From Mesorhizobium qingshengii (GTDB taxonomy: Bacteria; Pseudomonadota; Alphaproteobacteria; Rhizobiales; Rhizobiaceae): DNA of 64,000 nucleotides. The stretch is from positions 62,001 through 126,000 of the forward strand of contig NZ_FMXM01000021.1 in NCBI RefSeq assembly GCF_900103325.1, in the 5' to 3' direction. Made by a program: the position numbers and the translations under genes. Positions 33,959-42,437 of the stretch are shown here, in pieces. Below the pieces are notes generated by a model. It worked only from the letters and a program-made list of their open reading frames with translations, was not told the origin of the DNA and did not search any database. Position 1 is the stretch's first letter. The number at the start of each line of letters is the position of its first letter.

Positions 33959-35488
33959 TCAGGCCGGGGACATCAGGGCCGGCAGCAGCGCGCCGGACAC
34001 GTGCTGGACGACATTGACGCCCTTGGCATGCACGATCGGCTGCGCATACTGCATCAGCGGCAGCACATAGGCCTGCTCGGCGATGTATTTGTCCACCGCC
34101 TTCCAGCCGGCAATGCGCTTGGCCTCGTCCTTTTCGCCCCACAGCGGGTTGATCATGTCGATCAGGTCCTGGCTGTCCCACACCGAATGCGGGCTCGGGC
34201 CATACATGGCAAAGCCGGTCGAGGTGGTCGGGTCGCCGATGGCATTGCCCCAATTGTAGAAGGCGGCCGGCGCCAGCTTGTCGGCGGCGCGCAGCTCGTA
34301 ATGCTTGGCGATCTCGTAGACCTCGATCGTCGCCTCGATGCCGACCTTGCGCCACATGCCGACGATCGCCTGGATCATCTCGTAGTCCTTGGGCTTGAAG
34401 CCCTTGGTCGTCTGGATGGTGAACTTGACCGGCTTTTCCGGCGAATAGCCCGAGGCGGCCAGCAATTCCTTGGCCTTCTCCGGATTGTGCTCGACCTTGA
34501 TCGACGCATCGTAGGCCGTGTATTCCGGCGTTTCCAGCGTGTCGATGGGCTGGCCGTAGCCGCGCAGCAGGCGGTCGACGAGCAGCTTCTTGTCGATCGC
34601 CATCACCGCTGCCTGGCGGACATTCTTGTCCAGCATCGCCTCGATGTCGTTGAAGAAGATCATGCCGATGTCGGAGACGTTCTTGCACGAGCCGGCAAGC
34701 CCGTCCTTGGCGATCAGACGGTCATACTCCTCATAGGGAATCTCGAGCGTCACCTGCGAGGAACCGGATTCGATCTCGGCGACGCGGCTCGCCGCATCGG
34801 TGACGAACTTGATCGTCACATTCTCGAAGGCCGGCTTGCCGCCCCAGTAGGTCGGGTTGGCCTTGAGCCGCAGGAAGGCGTTGCGCTCGAACTTCTCGAC
34901 CATGTACGGGCCGGTGCCGATCGGCGCTTTCTCGAAGCCTTCGGCGCCGACCTTCTCGTAATACGCCTTGGGCATGATGTAGCCGGTCAGGAACGACATC
35001 CATTTGAAATACACCGGGTCGAACTGCACGACGTCGCCGGTGATCTTGTTGCCGTCGATCTTGAAGTTGTTGACGTTCTTCCAGACGAACTGGATCGGGT
35101 TGCCGGTCTTTTCGTCACCAGCCCGCTGCAGCGACCAGACCACGTCTTCGGCCGTGAACGGCGAGCCGTCATGCCAGGTCACGCCTTCGCGCACCGTCAT
35201 CATGATCTTGGTGCGGTCGTCGTTCCAGCCCCATTCGGTCAGCAGGCCCGGCGCGAAGGACAGGTCCGGTTTCTGCGGGATGAACTGGTCGAACACCGAC
35301 TGGTAGAGGCCCTGGATCGTCGGGTTGACCGCCGAGGGCCCGGTCGTCGGATCCCAGGACGGCAGGTTGACGTTGTAGGCGATGGTCAGTTCGCCGGCGG
35401 CCGCCTTGGCGATCCGCGGCAGGCCGACAGCGGCCACCCCGAGTGCCGCGGCACTGTATCCGAGCAATTCGCGTCTGTTGATTGTCAT
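33959..35488 (-). CDS. Oligopeptide/opine-type ABC transporter substrate-binding protein
   Basis: 509-residue SBP_bac_5 family periplasmic protein. The N-terminus MTINRRELLGYSAAALGVAA is a signal with paired arginines and a short hydrophobic core, suggesting possible Tat export. The mature part has TIAYNVNLPSWDPTTGPSAV, WHDGSPFTAEDVVWSLQRAG and APIGTGPYMVEKF. Family members bind peptides, opines, nickel or other small organics. The location between the two catabolic operons suggests the imported molecule may be their substrate; this is inference. Confidence 0.9.
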   Translation of the reverse strand: MTINRRELLGYSAAALGVAAVGLPRIAKAAAGELTIAYNVNLPSWDPTTGPSAVNPTIQGLYQSVFDQFIPQKPDLSFAPGLLTEWGWNDDRTKIMMTVREGVTWHDGSPFTAEDVVWSLQRAGDEKTGNPIQFVWKNVNNFKIDGNKITGDVVQFDPVYFKWMSFLTGYIMPKAYYEKVGAEGFEKAPIGTGPYMVEKFERNAFLRLKANPTYWGGKPAFENVTIKFVTDAASRVAEIESGSSQVTLEIPYEEYDRLIAKDGLAGSCKNVSDIGMIFFNDIEAMLDKNVRQAAVMAIDKKLLVDRLLRGYGQPIDTLETPEYTAYDASIKVEHNPEKAKELLAASGYSPEKPVKFTIQTTKGFKPKDYEMIQAIVGMWRKVGIEATIEVYEIAKHYELRAADKLAPAAFYNWGNAIGDPTTSTGFAMYGPSPHSVWDSQDLIDMINPLWGEKDEAKRIAGWKAVDKYIAEQAYVLPLMQYAQPIVHAKGVNVVQHVSGALLPALMSPA

Positions 35489-35580
35489 GGTCGTTCCCCT
35501 TGTTGGTTGTATTTTCTTTGCGCGGCAATGTCAGTTCCTTGGTTCAGGCTCCTTGGGCAGCAGCGCCTTGCCCTCCTTCA

Positions 35581-35618
35581 CCTCTAGAAATCTTCGGCAC
35601 CTCTAGAAATCTTCGGCT
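35581..35618. repeat. 19-bp perfect tandem duplication
   Basis: CCTCTAGAAATCTTCGGC occurs twice in direct tandem, with period 19 (35581-35599 and 35600-35618). It lies between the binding-protein start and the stop codon of the FAD oxidoreductase. It looks like a recent slippage duplication. The copy edge lies 2 bp from the TAG stop, so it does not alter the protein. Confidence 0.85.
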
Positions 35619-35619
35619 C

Positions 35620-37194
35620 CTACCTCCCGCCAAGCTGTTGCGCGAGCATGTAGCCCGAAGCCGCGCCGGTGCCGGCGCCGGGCCACGTCGCGGCACCCGT
35701 GAGATGCAGATTGCCGACCGGCGTGTTCCAGCCGGCGAAACCGCGCGCCGGGCGAAACAGGAAATTCTGCGCCAGATGGTGGCTGCCGCAGACCTGGTCG
35801 CCGCCGACGAGGTTCGGGTTCTCGCGTTCCAGGTCGATGGGCGAAAACACCGCGCGGCCCAGGATCTTGTTTCGCAGGCCGGGCGCGTAGGTCTCGATGA
35901 TGTCGAGAACGCGGTCCGCGTAGCGGTCCTTGACCTTCTCCCAGTGGTCCGGCGCGACCTTGCCGGCAGCGTCGCCGAGAATTTCGGCGGGCAGCATGCG
36001 CACCTGCACCCACAGCACGTGCTTGCCTTCAGGTGCGCGAGACGGATCGATCGCGGTCGGCTGGCCGACGACCAGCACCGGCTCGTCCGGAAGCATGCCC
36101 GCCATCGCCTGTTGATAGGTCCGCGACATCGCGTCGAGCGACGGCGACAGATGCACATAGGCGAACTGCCGAAGCTCGGCGCCGGCGCGCCAGTCCGGCA
36201 GATCGTCGAGCGCCAGATGGATCATCATCGTGCCCGGCGCGTGGCGGAATTCTTGCATCGCCGTGTCGAAGCCGGCGTCGCCGGAACCGTTGGGCAGCAA
36301 CCTGCCGGTCAGCGCCCTGGGCGCAACGCCGGCGATGACGGCCTTGGTCGCGGTATGGGTCTCGCCGGAAGCGAGCCGCACACCGGTCGCCTTGCCGGCG
36401 GAAACCGTGATCTCGGCCACTTCGGCCCCGGTGACGATCTTGCCGCCGGCGGCAGTGACCATGCCCGACAAGGCGCGGATGATGGTGTCGGCGCCACCCT
36501 TGCCCAGCACCATGCCAAAACTCTGGTTGGCCATCGATTCCAGGTAGGGGAACACGGCGCCGCCGGCGATGTCGGGTGCGAAGTCCAGATGCATGCCCCA
36601 GGTCGCGAGCGTTGCCCTGACATGCGCGGACTCGAAATTCTCCTCGAGCCAGGCACGTGGCGACGACAGCAGCAATCGCCCGGTGTCGAGCGCGCCGGCA
36701 ACACCCTTCTTGCGCCACAGATTCCACGCGGTGCCGGCCAGCGCGCGGGCGCTCATCGGCGAGCCCAGCAGCCGGAACAGATGCTCGGCCTCCGCCGGGA
36801 AGGCGGCGACCAGCCTGCGCCATGTCGCGGCATCAGCGGCTGAGAAGGCGGCCATGCGCGCGGCGGTCTTTTCCAGATCGTTGCTGACGCCGAACCAGCG
36901 GTCGTCCGGAAAGGCGCTGGCGAAACAGTCGGCGACCGGCGCGAACTCCAACCCCCGCGCTTTCAATTCATTTGCATATTTCCGATGGAAGGCCGAGCCG
37001 GCGAACAGGCTCAGATTCATCGCGCCGAAGTCGTGGCGGAAGCCGGGAAGGGTGAATTCACGGGTCTGGACGGCGCCGCCGATTGTTGCACTGCGCTCGA
37101 AAATCCCGGTTTTCCAGCCTTTGAGCGCCAAATGCGCGGCGCATGCCAGACTGTTGTGGCCCGCCCCGACAAAGATGGCGTCGAACTCGCTCAC
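35620..37194 (-). CDS. CrtI/PYROXD2-like FAD-dependent oxidoreductase (first paralogue)
   Basis: 524-residue flavoprotein with the dinucleotide-binding N-terminus DAIFVGAGHNSLACAAHLA, the second FAD segment FERSATIGGAVQTREFTLPG and the C-terminal FAD motif GAATWPGAGTGAASGYMLA. This is the phytoene-desaturase-like amine-oxidase fold family. No carotenoid genes lie nearby, so carotenoid synthesis is unlikely. It is divergent from the isatin hydrolase and similar in length and layout to the oxidoreductase at 38184. Either could dehydrogenate an indolic or other heterocyclic precursor; that is a guess from position. Confidence 0.85.
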   Translation of the reverse strand: MSEFDAIFVGAGHNSLACAAHLALKGWKTGIFERSATIGGAVQTREFTLPGFRHDFGAMNLSLFAGSAFHRKYANELKARGLEFAPVADCFASAFPDDRWFGVSNDLEKTAARMAAFSAADAATWRRLVAAFPAEAEHLFRLLGSPMSARALAGTAWNLWRKKGVAGALDTGRLLLSSPRAWLEENFESAHVRATLATWGMHLDFAPDIAGGAVFPYLESMANQSFGMVLGKGGADTIIRALSGMVTAAGGKIVTGAEVAEITVSAGKATGVRLASGETHTATKAVIAGVAPRALTGRLLPNGSGDAGFDTAMQEFRHAPGTMMIHLALDDLPDWRAGAELRQFAYVHLSPSLDAMSRTYQQAMAGMLPDEPVLVVGQPTAIDPSRAPEGKHVLWVQVRMLPAEILGDAAGKVAPDHWEKVKDRYADRVLDIIETYAPGLRNKILGRAVFSPIDLERENPNLVGGDQVCGSHHLAQNFLFRPARGFAGWNTPVGNLHLTGAATWPGAGTGAASGYMLAQQLGGR

Positions 37195-37211
37195 GCCCCG
37201 TTCCCATTTCC

Positions 37212-37223
37212 TTTATGCTTAAA
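37212..37223. promoter_or_regulatory. Palindrome-like TTTATGCTTAAA in the divergent promoter region
   Basis: It lies 18 bp upstream of the FAD oxidoreductase start (37194, leftward) and about 90 bp upstream of the isatin hydrolase start (37314, rightward), in a 119-bp AT-rich divergent region. It resembles the elements at 21449, 22340 and 29551, with one base fewer on the left side. One bound regulator here could control both directions. Confidence 0.5.
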
Positions 37224-37313
37224 GATAATTGCAGATGCATATGTTTTCGTCTAGTAGGATATTAAGGGCCGCGACGAGCCTTGATCATCACCACGAAAGA
37301 GGGAACAGAAACC

Positions 37314-38105
37314 ATGGACACCCAAAAACTCCTCGGCGAAGTCGCCGGCCAGCTTCTTTCAGGCGCCATCAAGGTGGTCGACCTGTCGGCACCGCTCGGT
37401 CCCGACACCCCCTTGATCAAGCTGCCGCCGGAACTCGCCGTCGACACGCCGAAAGTCGAGATCCACACCATTTCCGCCTATGACAAGAACGGTCCCTGGT
37501 GGGCGTGGAACTGGTTGAAGCTCGGCGAGCATTCGGGCACGCATTTCGACGCGCCCAAGCACTGGATCACCGGCAAGGACTATCCGGACGGCGCCACCGA
37601 TACCATTCCGGCGCAGAACTTCGTCGGCCCGGTCAATGTCATCGACTGTTCGAAGGAAGCCGCCGCCGATCACGATTTCCTGCTCACCGTCGACCACATC
37701 AAGGCCTGGGAAGCCAAGCACGGCGCCATCAACGCCGGCGAGTGGGTGGTGATGCGCACCGACTGGTACAAGCGCAATGGCTCGGAAGCCGAATTCCTCA
37801 ATGCCAATGAGACCGGTCCGCACACGCCCGGCCCGACGGCCGAAGCCATCCAGTACCTGATCAGCAAGAACATCAAGGGCTGGGGCAGCGAGACCATCGG
37901 CACCGACGCCGGCAAGGCCGGCGGCATGGAGCCGCCATTCCCGGCGCACAGCCTGATGCACAAGGCCAACCGCTACGGGCTTGCCAGCCTGTGCAACCTC
38001 GACCAGCTGCCGCCGAAGGGTGCGATCCTGATCGCGGCGCCGCTGAAGATCGAGCATGGCACCGGCAGCCCGATCCGCGCGCTGGCGCTCGTCTCGAAGG
38101 CATGA
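37314..38105 (+). CDS. Isatin hydrolase (cyclase family)
   Basis: 263-residue metal-dependent hydrolase. The cyclase-family metal motif HSGTHFDAPKHW covers residues 73-84, giving ligands H73, H77 and D79 and the catalytic candidate H83. Several stretches (PKVEIHTISAYD, WNWLKLGEHSGTHFDAPKHW, GTDAGKAGGMEPPFPAH, KGAILIAAPLKIEHGTGSPI) match what I recall of the characterised isatin hydrolases rather than kynurenine formamidase. The reaction opens isatin to isatinate (2-aminophenylglyoxylate). ATG 37314 has AGAGGGA upstream. It is the first gene of the rightward operon that ends with the 2-oxoacid oxidoreductase. Related cyclase functions cannot be excluded. Confidence 0.82.
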   Translation: MDTQKLLGEVAGQLLSGAIKVVDLSAPLGPDTPLIKLPPELAVDTPKVEIHTISAYDKNGPWWAWNWLKLGEHSGTHFDAPKHWITGKDYPDGATDTIPAQNFVGPVNVIDCSKEAAADHDFLLTVDHIKAWEAKHGAINAGEWVVMRTDWYKRNGSEAEFLNANETGPHTPGPTAEAIQYLISKNIKGWGSETIGTDAGKAGGMEPPFPAHSLMHKANRYGLASLCNLDQLPPKGAILIAAPLKIEHGTGSPIRALALVSKA

Positions 38106-38183
38106 TCGCACCAAGGCAAGGGCCGGTTTCGCAAGAGATCGTGCCCAAGCTGGATGACACACGCTGAACGAAGGCAGATCAAG

Positions 38184-39755
38184 GTGAGTCAGCCGGATCA
38201 CATCATCGTCGGCAGCGGCATCAACGCGCTGGTCTGCGCGGCGATGCTCGGCGGCAAGGGCGCCAAGGTGCTCGTCCTCGAGCGCAACGACCGCATTGGC
38301 GGCTGTATGCGCACCGAGGAGATCACCGCGCCCGGCTTCATCCATGATGTGATGGCGACCACCTTCGTGCTGTTCATCACCTCGCCTGCCTTTGCGGCAC
38401 TTGGCGCCGACCTTGCACGGCACGGGCTGGAGTTCTGCCACACCGGCACGCCGACCGGCGTGCTGCGGCAGGACGGCAGCCATGCCGTGCTCAGCACCGA
38501 CCGTGCCGCCAACGTTGCCGCCCTGAACGCGATCACGGCGGGTGACGGCGACCGGCACGCGGATGATGCCGGCGGCATCGAACGCAACGCCGGCCTGCTT
38601 TTCGGCCTGCTCGGCGGCAGCCTTTGGTCCTACCCGACGGCAAAGCTGCTGGCGGGCGAAGCCTGGCGGCGAAGCCCGCGCAATCTTGCCGCCTTTCTCG
38701 GCGAAGCCCTGGTGCCGGCGCGCGGCTGGCTGGAAAGCACCTACCAGTCCGAGACCGTCCGCGCGCTATGGGCGCCCTGGGTGCTCCATGCCGGCCTTGG
38801 GCCGGAAGATGCTTTCTCCGGCCAGATCGCCAAGGTCATCGCCTTCGCGCTGGAAGCAGCCGGCGCGCCGATCGTCAAGGGCGGCGCGAAGAACCTGCTG
38901 TCGGCCTTCGAGGCGCTGATCACCGAGTGCGGTGGCGTCATATCCACCGAAGCGGACGTTGCCTCCATCATCCTGACCGGAGGCCGCGCCACCGGCGTTC
39001 GGCTGGCGTCGGGCGAAACGGTCCACGCGAAGAAAAGCATCATCTGCTCGGTGACGCCAACGCAGCTCTACGGCCGGCTGCTCGGCAGCGAGGCTCCCGG
39101 GGACGACGTCGAGGCGACGCGGAAATACCGCTACGGCAAGGGCAACTTCCAGATCCACTACGCCCTCGACAAGCCTCCGGCATGGCGTGGCGAAGGACTG
39201 GACAAGGTGGCCTTGCTGCACCTGACGCCGGGATTGGATGGCGTGTCGAAGGCCTGCAACGAGGCGGCGCGCGGCATGCTGCCGGAGGTGCCGACCATCT
39301 GTGTCGGCCAGCCGCATGCGCTTGACCCGTCACGCTGCCCGCAGGGCAAGGCGATCCTGTGGCTGCAACTGCCCGAGGCGCCCCGGCATATCAAGGGCGA
39401 CGCCGCCGGCAAGCTGCAGGCACCCGCTGACGGGCAGTGGACCGAAGCGCTGCGCGAGGCCTATGCCGATCGCGTCGAGGCGATCCTTGCCAGCCATATC
39501 GACGGCTTCAAGGACAGCGTGATTGCGCGCCGCGCCTATTCACCGGCTGATCTGGAAGCGATGAACATCAATCTGGTCGGCGGCGACCCCTATGGCGGTT
39601 CGTCGACCCTCGACCAGTCGTTCCTGTGGCGGCCGTTCAAGGCCAGCCGCAACCACCAGACCGGCATCAAGGGCCTCTACCATATCGGCGCCTCGACCCA
39701 TCCGGGCGCGGGCCTGGGCGGCGGCTCCGGCTTTCTCCTGGCGGGGAGGCTGTGA
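38184..39755 (+). CDS. CrtI/PYROXD2-like FAD-dependent oxidoreductase (second paralogue)
   Basis: 523-residue flavoprotein with DHIIVGSGINALVCAAMLG at the N-terminus, LERNDRIGGCMRTEEITAPG and the C-terminal GASTHPGAGLGGGSGFLLAG. Start GTG 38184 aligns its N-terminus with the paralogue at 35620-37194 and follows a GAAGG site. An in-frame ATG at 38154 would add ten residues without homology. It overlaps the MarR gene by one base. It appears to be a diverged relative of the first oxidoreductase; the two flank the isatin hydrolase. Substrate unknown. Confidence 0.85.
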   Translation: MSQPDHIIVGSGINALVCAAMLGGKGAKVLVLERNDRIGGCMRTEEITAPGFIHDVMATTFVLFITSPAFAALGADLARHGLEFCHTGTPTGVLRQDGSHAVLSTDRAANVAALNAITAGDGDRHADDAGGIERNAGLLFGLLGGSLWSYPTAKLLAGEAWRRSPRNLAAFLGEALVPARGWLESTYQSETVRALWAPWVLHAGLGPEDAFSGQIAKVIAFALEAAGAPIVKGGAKNLLSAFEALITECGGVISTEADVASIILTGGRATGVRLASGETVHAKKSIICSVTPTQLYGRLLGSEAPGDDVEATRKYRYGKGNFQIHYALDKPPAWRGEGLDKVALLHLTPGLDGVSKACNEAARGMLPEVPTICVGQPHALDPSRCPQGKAILWLQLPEAPRHIKGDAAGKLQAPADGQWTEALREAYADRVEAILASHIDGFKDSVIARRAYSPADLEAMNINLVGGDPYGGSSTLDQSFLWRPFKASRNHQTGIKGLYHIGASTHPGAGLGGGSGFLLAGRL

Positions 39756-40237
39756 TGGAACAGAAGGTTGCGGAAAAGCGCCAGCGCATTTCGACCTTGG
39801 GGCAGATCGGCCTGCAGCAATTCGCGCCCTATCTGATGAACCGCATCATGGGTCGCTACAACGCCACCTTGCGCGACGATTTTCGCAAGCAGGGCCTGAC
39901 CATTCCGCAGGTACGCACGCTGGCCGTGCTGTCGGTCACCGACGGCGTCACCGTCAACGACCTCTCGGTCTATACGGTCATCGAGCAGTCGACCTTGAGC
40001 CGGACGCTGGACACGCTGGAGGGGCAAGGGTTTGTGCGGCGCGAGCAGGGCGTCACCGACAGCCGTATCCGCCATGTGTTCCTGACCGACGATGGCCGCG
40101 CCGAGTTCGCGCGCGCCTGGCCGGCCATGCATGACGCGTTCGAGGCGATGTTCGACGATGTCGACGATGCCGAATACGCGGCGCTGATCGCGACGCTGCA
40201 GAAGATGCTGAAGAACATTCGCAAGCACGACATCTAG
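39755..40237 (+). CDS. MarR-family transcriptional regulator (second)
   Basis: 160-residue MarR protein. The winged helix spans about residues 45-115 (TVNDLSVYTVIEQSTLSRTLDTLE and the wing RREQGVTDSRIRHVFLTDDG). ATG 39755 overlaps the oxidoreductase stop in a TGATG junction, so it is part of the operon. It differs clearly from the MarR protein at 25968. MarR regulators are typical of auxin and aromatic catabolic loci. It may sense an indolic compound or its CoA ester. Confidence 0.9.
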   Translation: MEQKVAEKRQRISTLGQIGLQQFAPYLMNRIMGRYNATLRDDFRKQGLTIPQVRTLAVLSVTDGVTVNDLSVYTVIEQSTLSRTLDTLEGQGFVRREQGVTDSRIRHVFLTDDGRAEFARAWPAMHDAFEAMFDDVDDAEYAALIATLQKMLKNIRKHDI

Positions 40238-40283
40238 ATGTACGCACCGCCGGCGCGCCCGGCGGTAACGGAAGGAGGCCGAC

Positions 40284-42437
40284 ATGGCCGAACGGTCTTT
40301 TGCCAAGGAAGTCGAGAAGCTCCGGCTCGGCGCCGGCGAGGAGTTTGCCGGTGAAGGCATTCTCGCCATCACCAAGGCGCTGCTGCAATGCGGCGTCGGC
40401 TATGTCGGCGGCTATCAGGGTGCGCCGATCAGCCACCTGATGGACGTGCTGGCCGACGCGCAGGACATTCTGGGCGAGCTCGGCGTGCATTTCGAGGCCA
40501 GCGCCTCGGAAGCGACCGCTACCGCCATGCTGGCGGCCTCGGTGCATTATCCGATACGCGGCGCAGCAACCTTCAAGTCGACGGTCGGCACCAATGTCGC
40601 CTCCGACGCGTTGGCCAATCTCGCTTCCGGCGGCGTCACCGGCGGCGCGCTGATCATTGTCGGCGAGGATTACGGCGAAGGCTCTTCGATCATGCAGGAG
40701 CGCAGCCACGCATTCGCCATGAAGAGCCAGGTCTGGCTGCTCGATCCGCGCCCCAATTTGCCGTCGATCGTCAAGGCGGTGGAAGACGGTTTCGAGCTGT
40801 CGGAGATTTCCAACACACCGGTGATGCTGCAGGTGCGCATCCGCTGCTGCCACGTGCATGGCCATTTCATCGCCAAGGACAACAAGCGGCCGCCAATGAC
40901 CGTGGCCGATGCGCTCGACGCACCGCGGCGCGACACCGGGCGCATCGTGCTGCCGCCCGCCTCCTTCCTGCATGAGAAGGAAAAGGTGCAGAAGCGCTGG
41001 CCGGCGGCGGTCGATTTCATCCGCAAGAACAAGATCAACGAATTCTTCGGCTCGGACCACGGCTCGGTCGGCATCGTCATGCAGGGCGGCATGTACAATT
41101 CGGTCATCCGCGCGCTTCAGCGGCTCGGCCTTGCCGACACCTATGGCGACACCGACGTGCCGCTTTACGTGCTCAACGCCGTCTATCCCCTGATCGACGA
41201 CGAGTTCCTGTCCTTCTGCGAGGGCAAGCAGTCGGTGCTCGTCGTCGAGGAAGGCCAGCCCAACTACATCGAACAGGCCTTTGCCTCGATGCTGCACAAG
41301 GCCGGGCGCGGCACCAGGCTGGTCGGCAAGGAGCATCTGCCGATGGCCGGCGAATACACCGGCCAGGTCATGCTCGACGGCATCGGCGCTTTCCTGCGCG
41401 CCGAGGCGCCACATCTGCTGCCGGGCGAGGTGCGCGCGCCCAACAAGGTTGGCGACGGCGTCGACACCGCCGACCTGATCAACGTGGTTCCTGGCCGGCC
41501 GCCCGGCTTCTGCATCGGCTGCCCGGAGCGGCCGATCTTTGCCGCCACCAAGCTGGTCGAGCAGGAACTTGGCAAGCACCACATCGCTTCCGACATCGGC
41601 TGCCATCTGTTCTCGATCATGCCGCCTTTCGAACTCGGTGCCACCACCATGGGCTACGGGCTGGGGCCGGCCTCCGCCTCGGCGTTCAATTCGCCGGACG
41701 CCAAGCGCCGCTCGATCTCCTTCGTCGGCGATGGCGGCTTCTGGCACAACGGCCTGACCTCGTCGATCGGCAACGCGGTGTTCAACAAGAACGACGGCGT
41801 CATCGTCATCGTCGACAACTTCTACTCGGCAGCGACCGGCGGACAGGACATTCTGTCGTCGCGCGCGGGAAACAAGACCAAGTCAACGAAGCATCCGATC
41901 ACCGAGGCGGTGAAAGGCATGGGCGTCAAATGGCTGCGCCATGTCGACCGCACCTATGACGTGACCAGGATGCAGGACACGCTGCGCGAGGCGCTGACGA
42001 CCGACGAGAAGGGGCCGAAGGTCATCGTCGCATCGTCCGAATGCATGCTCAACCGGCAGCGCCGCGAAAAGCCGCTGGTCGACAAGGCGATCAAGGGCGG
42101 AGAGCGGGTGGTGAAACCGAAGTTCGGCGTCGACGAGGACATCTGCACCGGCGACCACGCCTGCATGCGGCTGTCCGGCTGCCCCTCGCTGTCGGTGAAG
42201 TCGCTCGACGATCCGCTGCGCGACGATCCGGTGGCGCATATCGACCAGAGCTGCGTCGGCTGCGGCAATTGCGGCGAGGTCGCCGATGCGGCGGTGCTCT
42301 GCCCGTCCTTCTATCGCGCCGACGTTGTGCACAATCCGAACCGCTGGGACCGCTTGCTCGAAGCGGCGCGCCGCGCCACCATCAGCCTGTTGCAGCGCCG
42401 CCGCGAGAGCCGGCGCCTGACCTTCGCCGATGCTTGA
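40284..42437 (+). CDS. Thiamine-dependent 2-oxoacid:ferredoxin oxidoreductase, large subunit (IorA-like)
   Basis: 717-residue protein of the indolepyruvate ferredoxin oxidoreductase type. The N-terminal pyrimidine-binding domain has GEGILAITKALLQCGVGYVGG. The thiamine diphosphate domain has GFCIGCPERPIF, ASDIGCHLFS and FVGDGGFWHNGLTSSIGN near residues 480-500. The C-terminal ferredoxin part has CTGDHACMRLSGCP and CVGCGNCGEVADAAVLCP, enough Cys for two 4Fe-4S clusters. It decarboxylates an aryl 2-oxoacid and attaches CoA. An aryl-pyruvate is the classical substrate. Beside an isatin hydrolase, isatinate giving 2-aminobenzoyl-CoA is an attractive alternative. A good GGAGG site precedes ATG 40284. 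Confidence 0.88.
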   Translation: MAERSFAKEVEKLRLGAGEEFAGEGILAITKALLQCGVGYVGGYQGAPISHLMDVLADAQDILGELGVHFEASASEATATAMLAASVHYPIRGAATFKSTVGTNVASDALANLASGGVTGGALIIVGEDYGEGSSIMQERSHAFAMKSQVWLLDPRPNLPSIVKAVEDGFELSEISNTPVMLQVRIRCCHVHGHFIAKDNKRPPMTVADALDAPRRDTGRIVLPPASFLHEKEKVQKRWPAAVDFIRKNKINEFFGSDHGSVGIVMQGGMYNSVIRALQRLGLADTYGDTDVPLYVLNAVYPLIDDEFLSFCEGKQSVLVVEEGQPNYIEQAFASMLHKAGRGTRLVGKEHLPMAGEYTGQVMLDGIGAFLRAEAPHLLPGEVRAPNKVGDGVDTADLINVVPGRPPGFCIGCPERPIFAATKLVEQELGKHHIASDIGCHLFSIMPPFELGATTMGYGLGPASASAFNSPDAKRRSISFVGDGGFWHNGLTSSIGNAVFNKNDGVIVIVDNFYSAATGGQDILSSRAGNKTKSTKHPITEAVKGMGVKWLRHVDRTYDVTRMQDTLREALTTDEKGPKVIVASSECMLNRQRREKPLVDKAIKGGERVVKPKFGVDEDICTGDHACMRLSGCPSLSVKSLDDPLRDDPVAHIDQSCVGCGNCGEVADAAVLCPSFYRADVVHNPNRWDRLLEAARRATISLLQRRRESRRLTFADA

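Noticed and set aside
32852..35587. Open frame of 911 codons on the plus strand opposite the importer genes
   Set aside because: It is antisense to four genes with clear family motifs. The translation is rich in Arg, His, Gln and Asp without motifs, typical of the antisense frame of high-GC genes.
37314..38105. Kynurenine formamidase (KynB) as the identity of the cyclase-family gene
   Set aside because: It belongs to the same superfamily, but it has the longer isatin-hydrolase-type N-terminus and conserved blocks, and no kynureninase or tryptophan dioxygenase gene lies nearby.
35620..39755. Carotenoid biosynthesis locus suggested by two phytoene-desaturase-like proteins
   Set aside because: No phytoene synthase, cyclase or prenyltransferase gene is present; the family is broad and the neighbours are aromatic catabolic genes.
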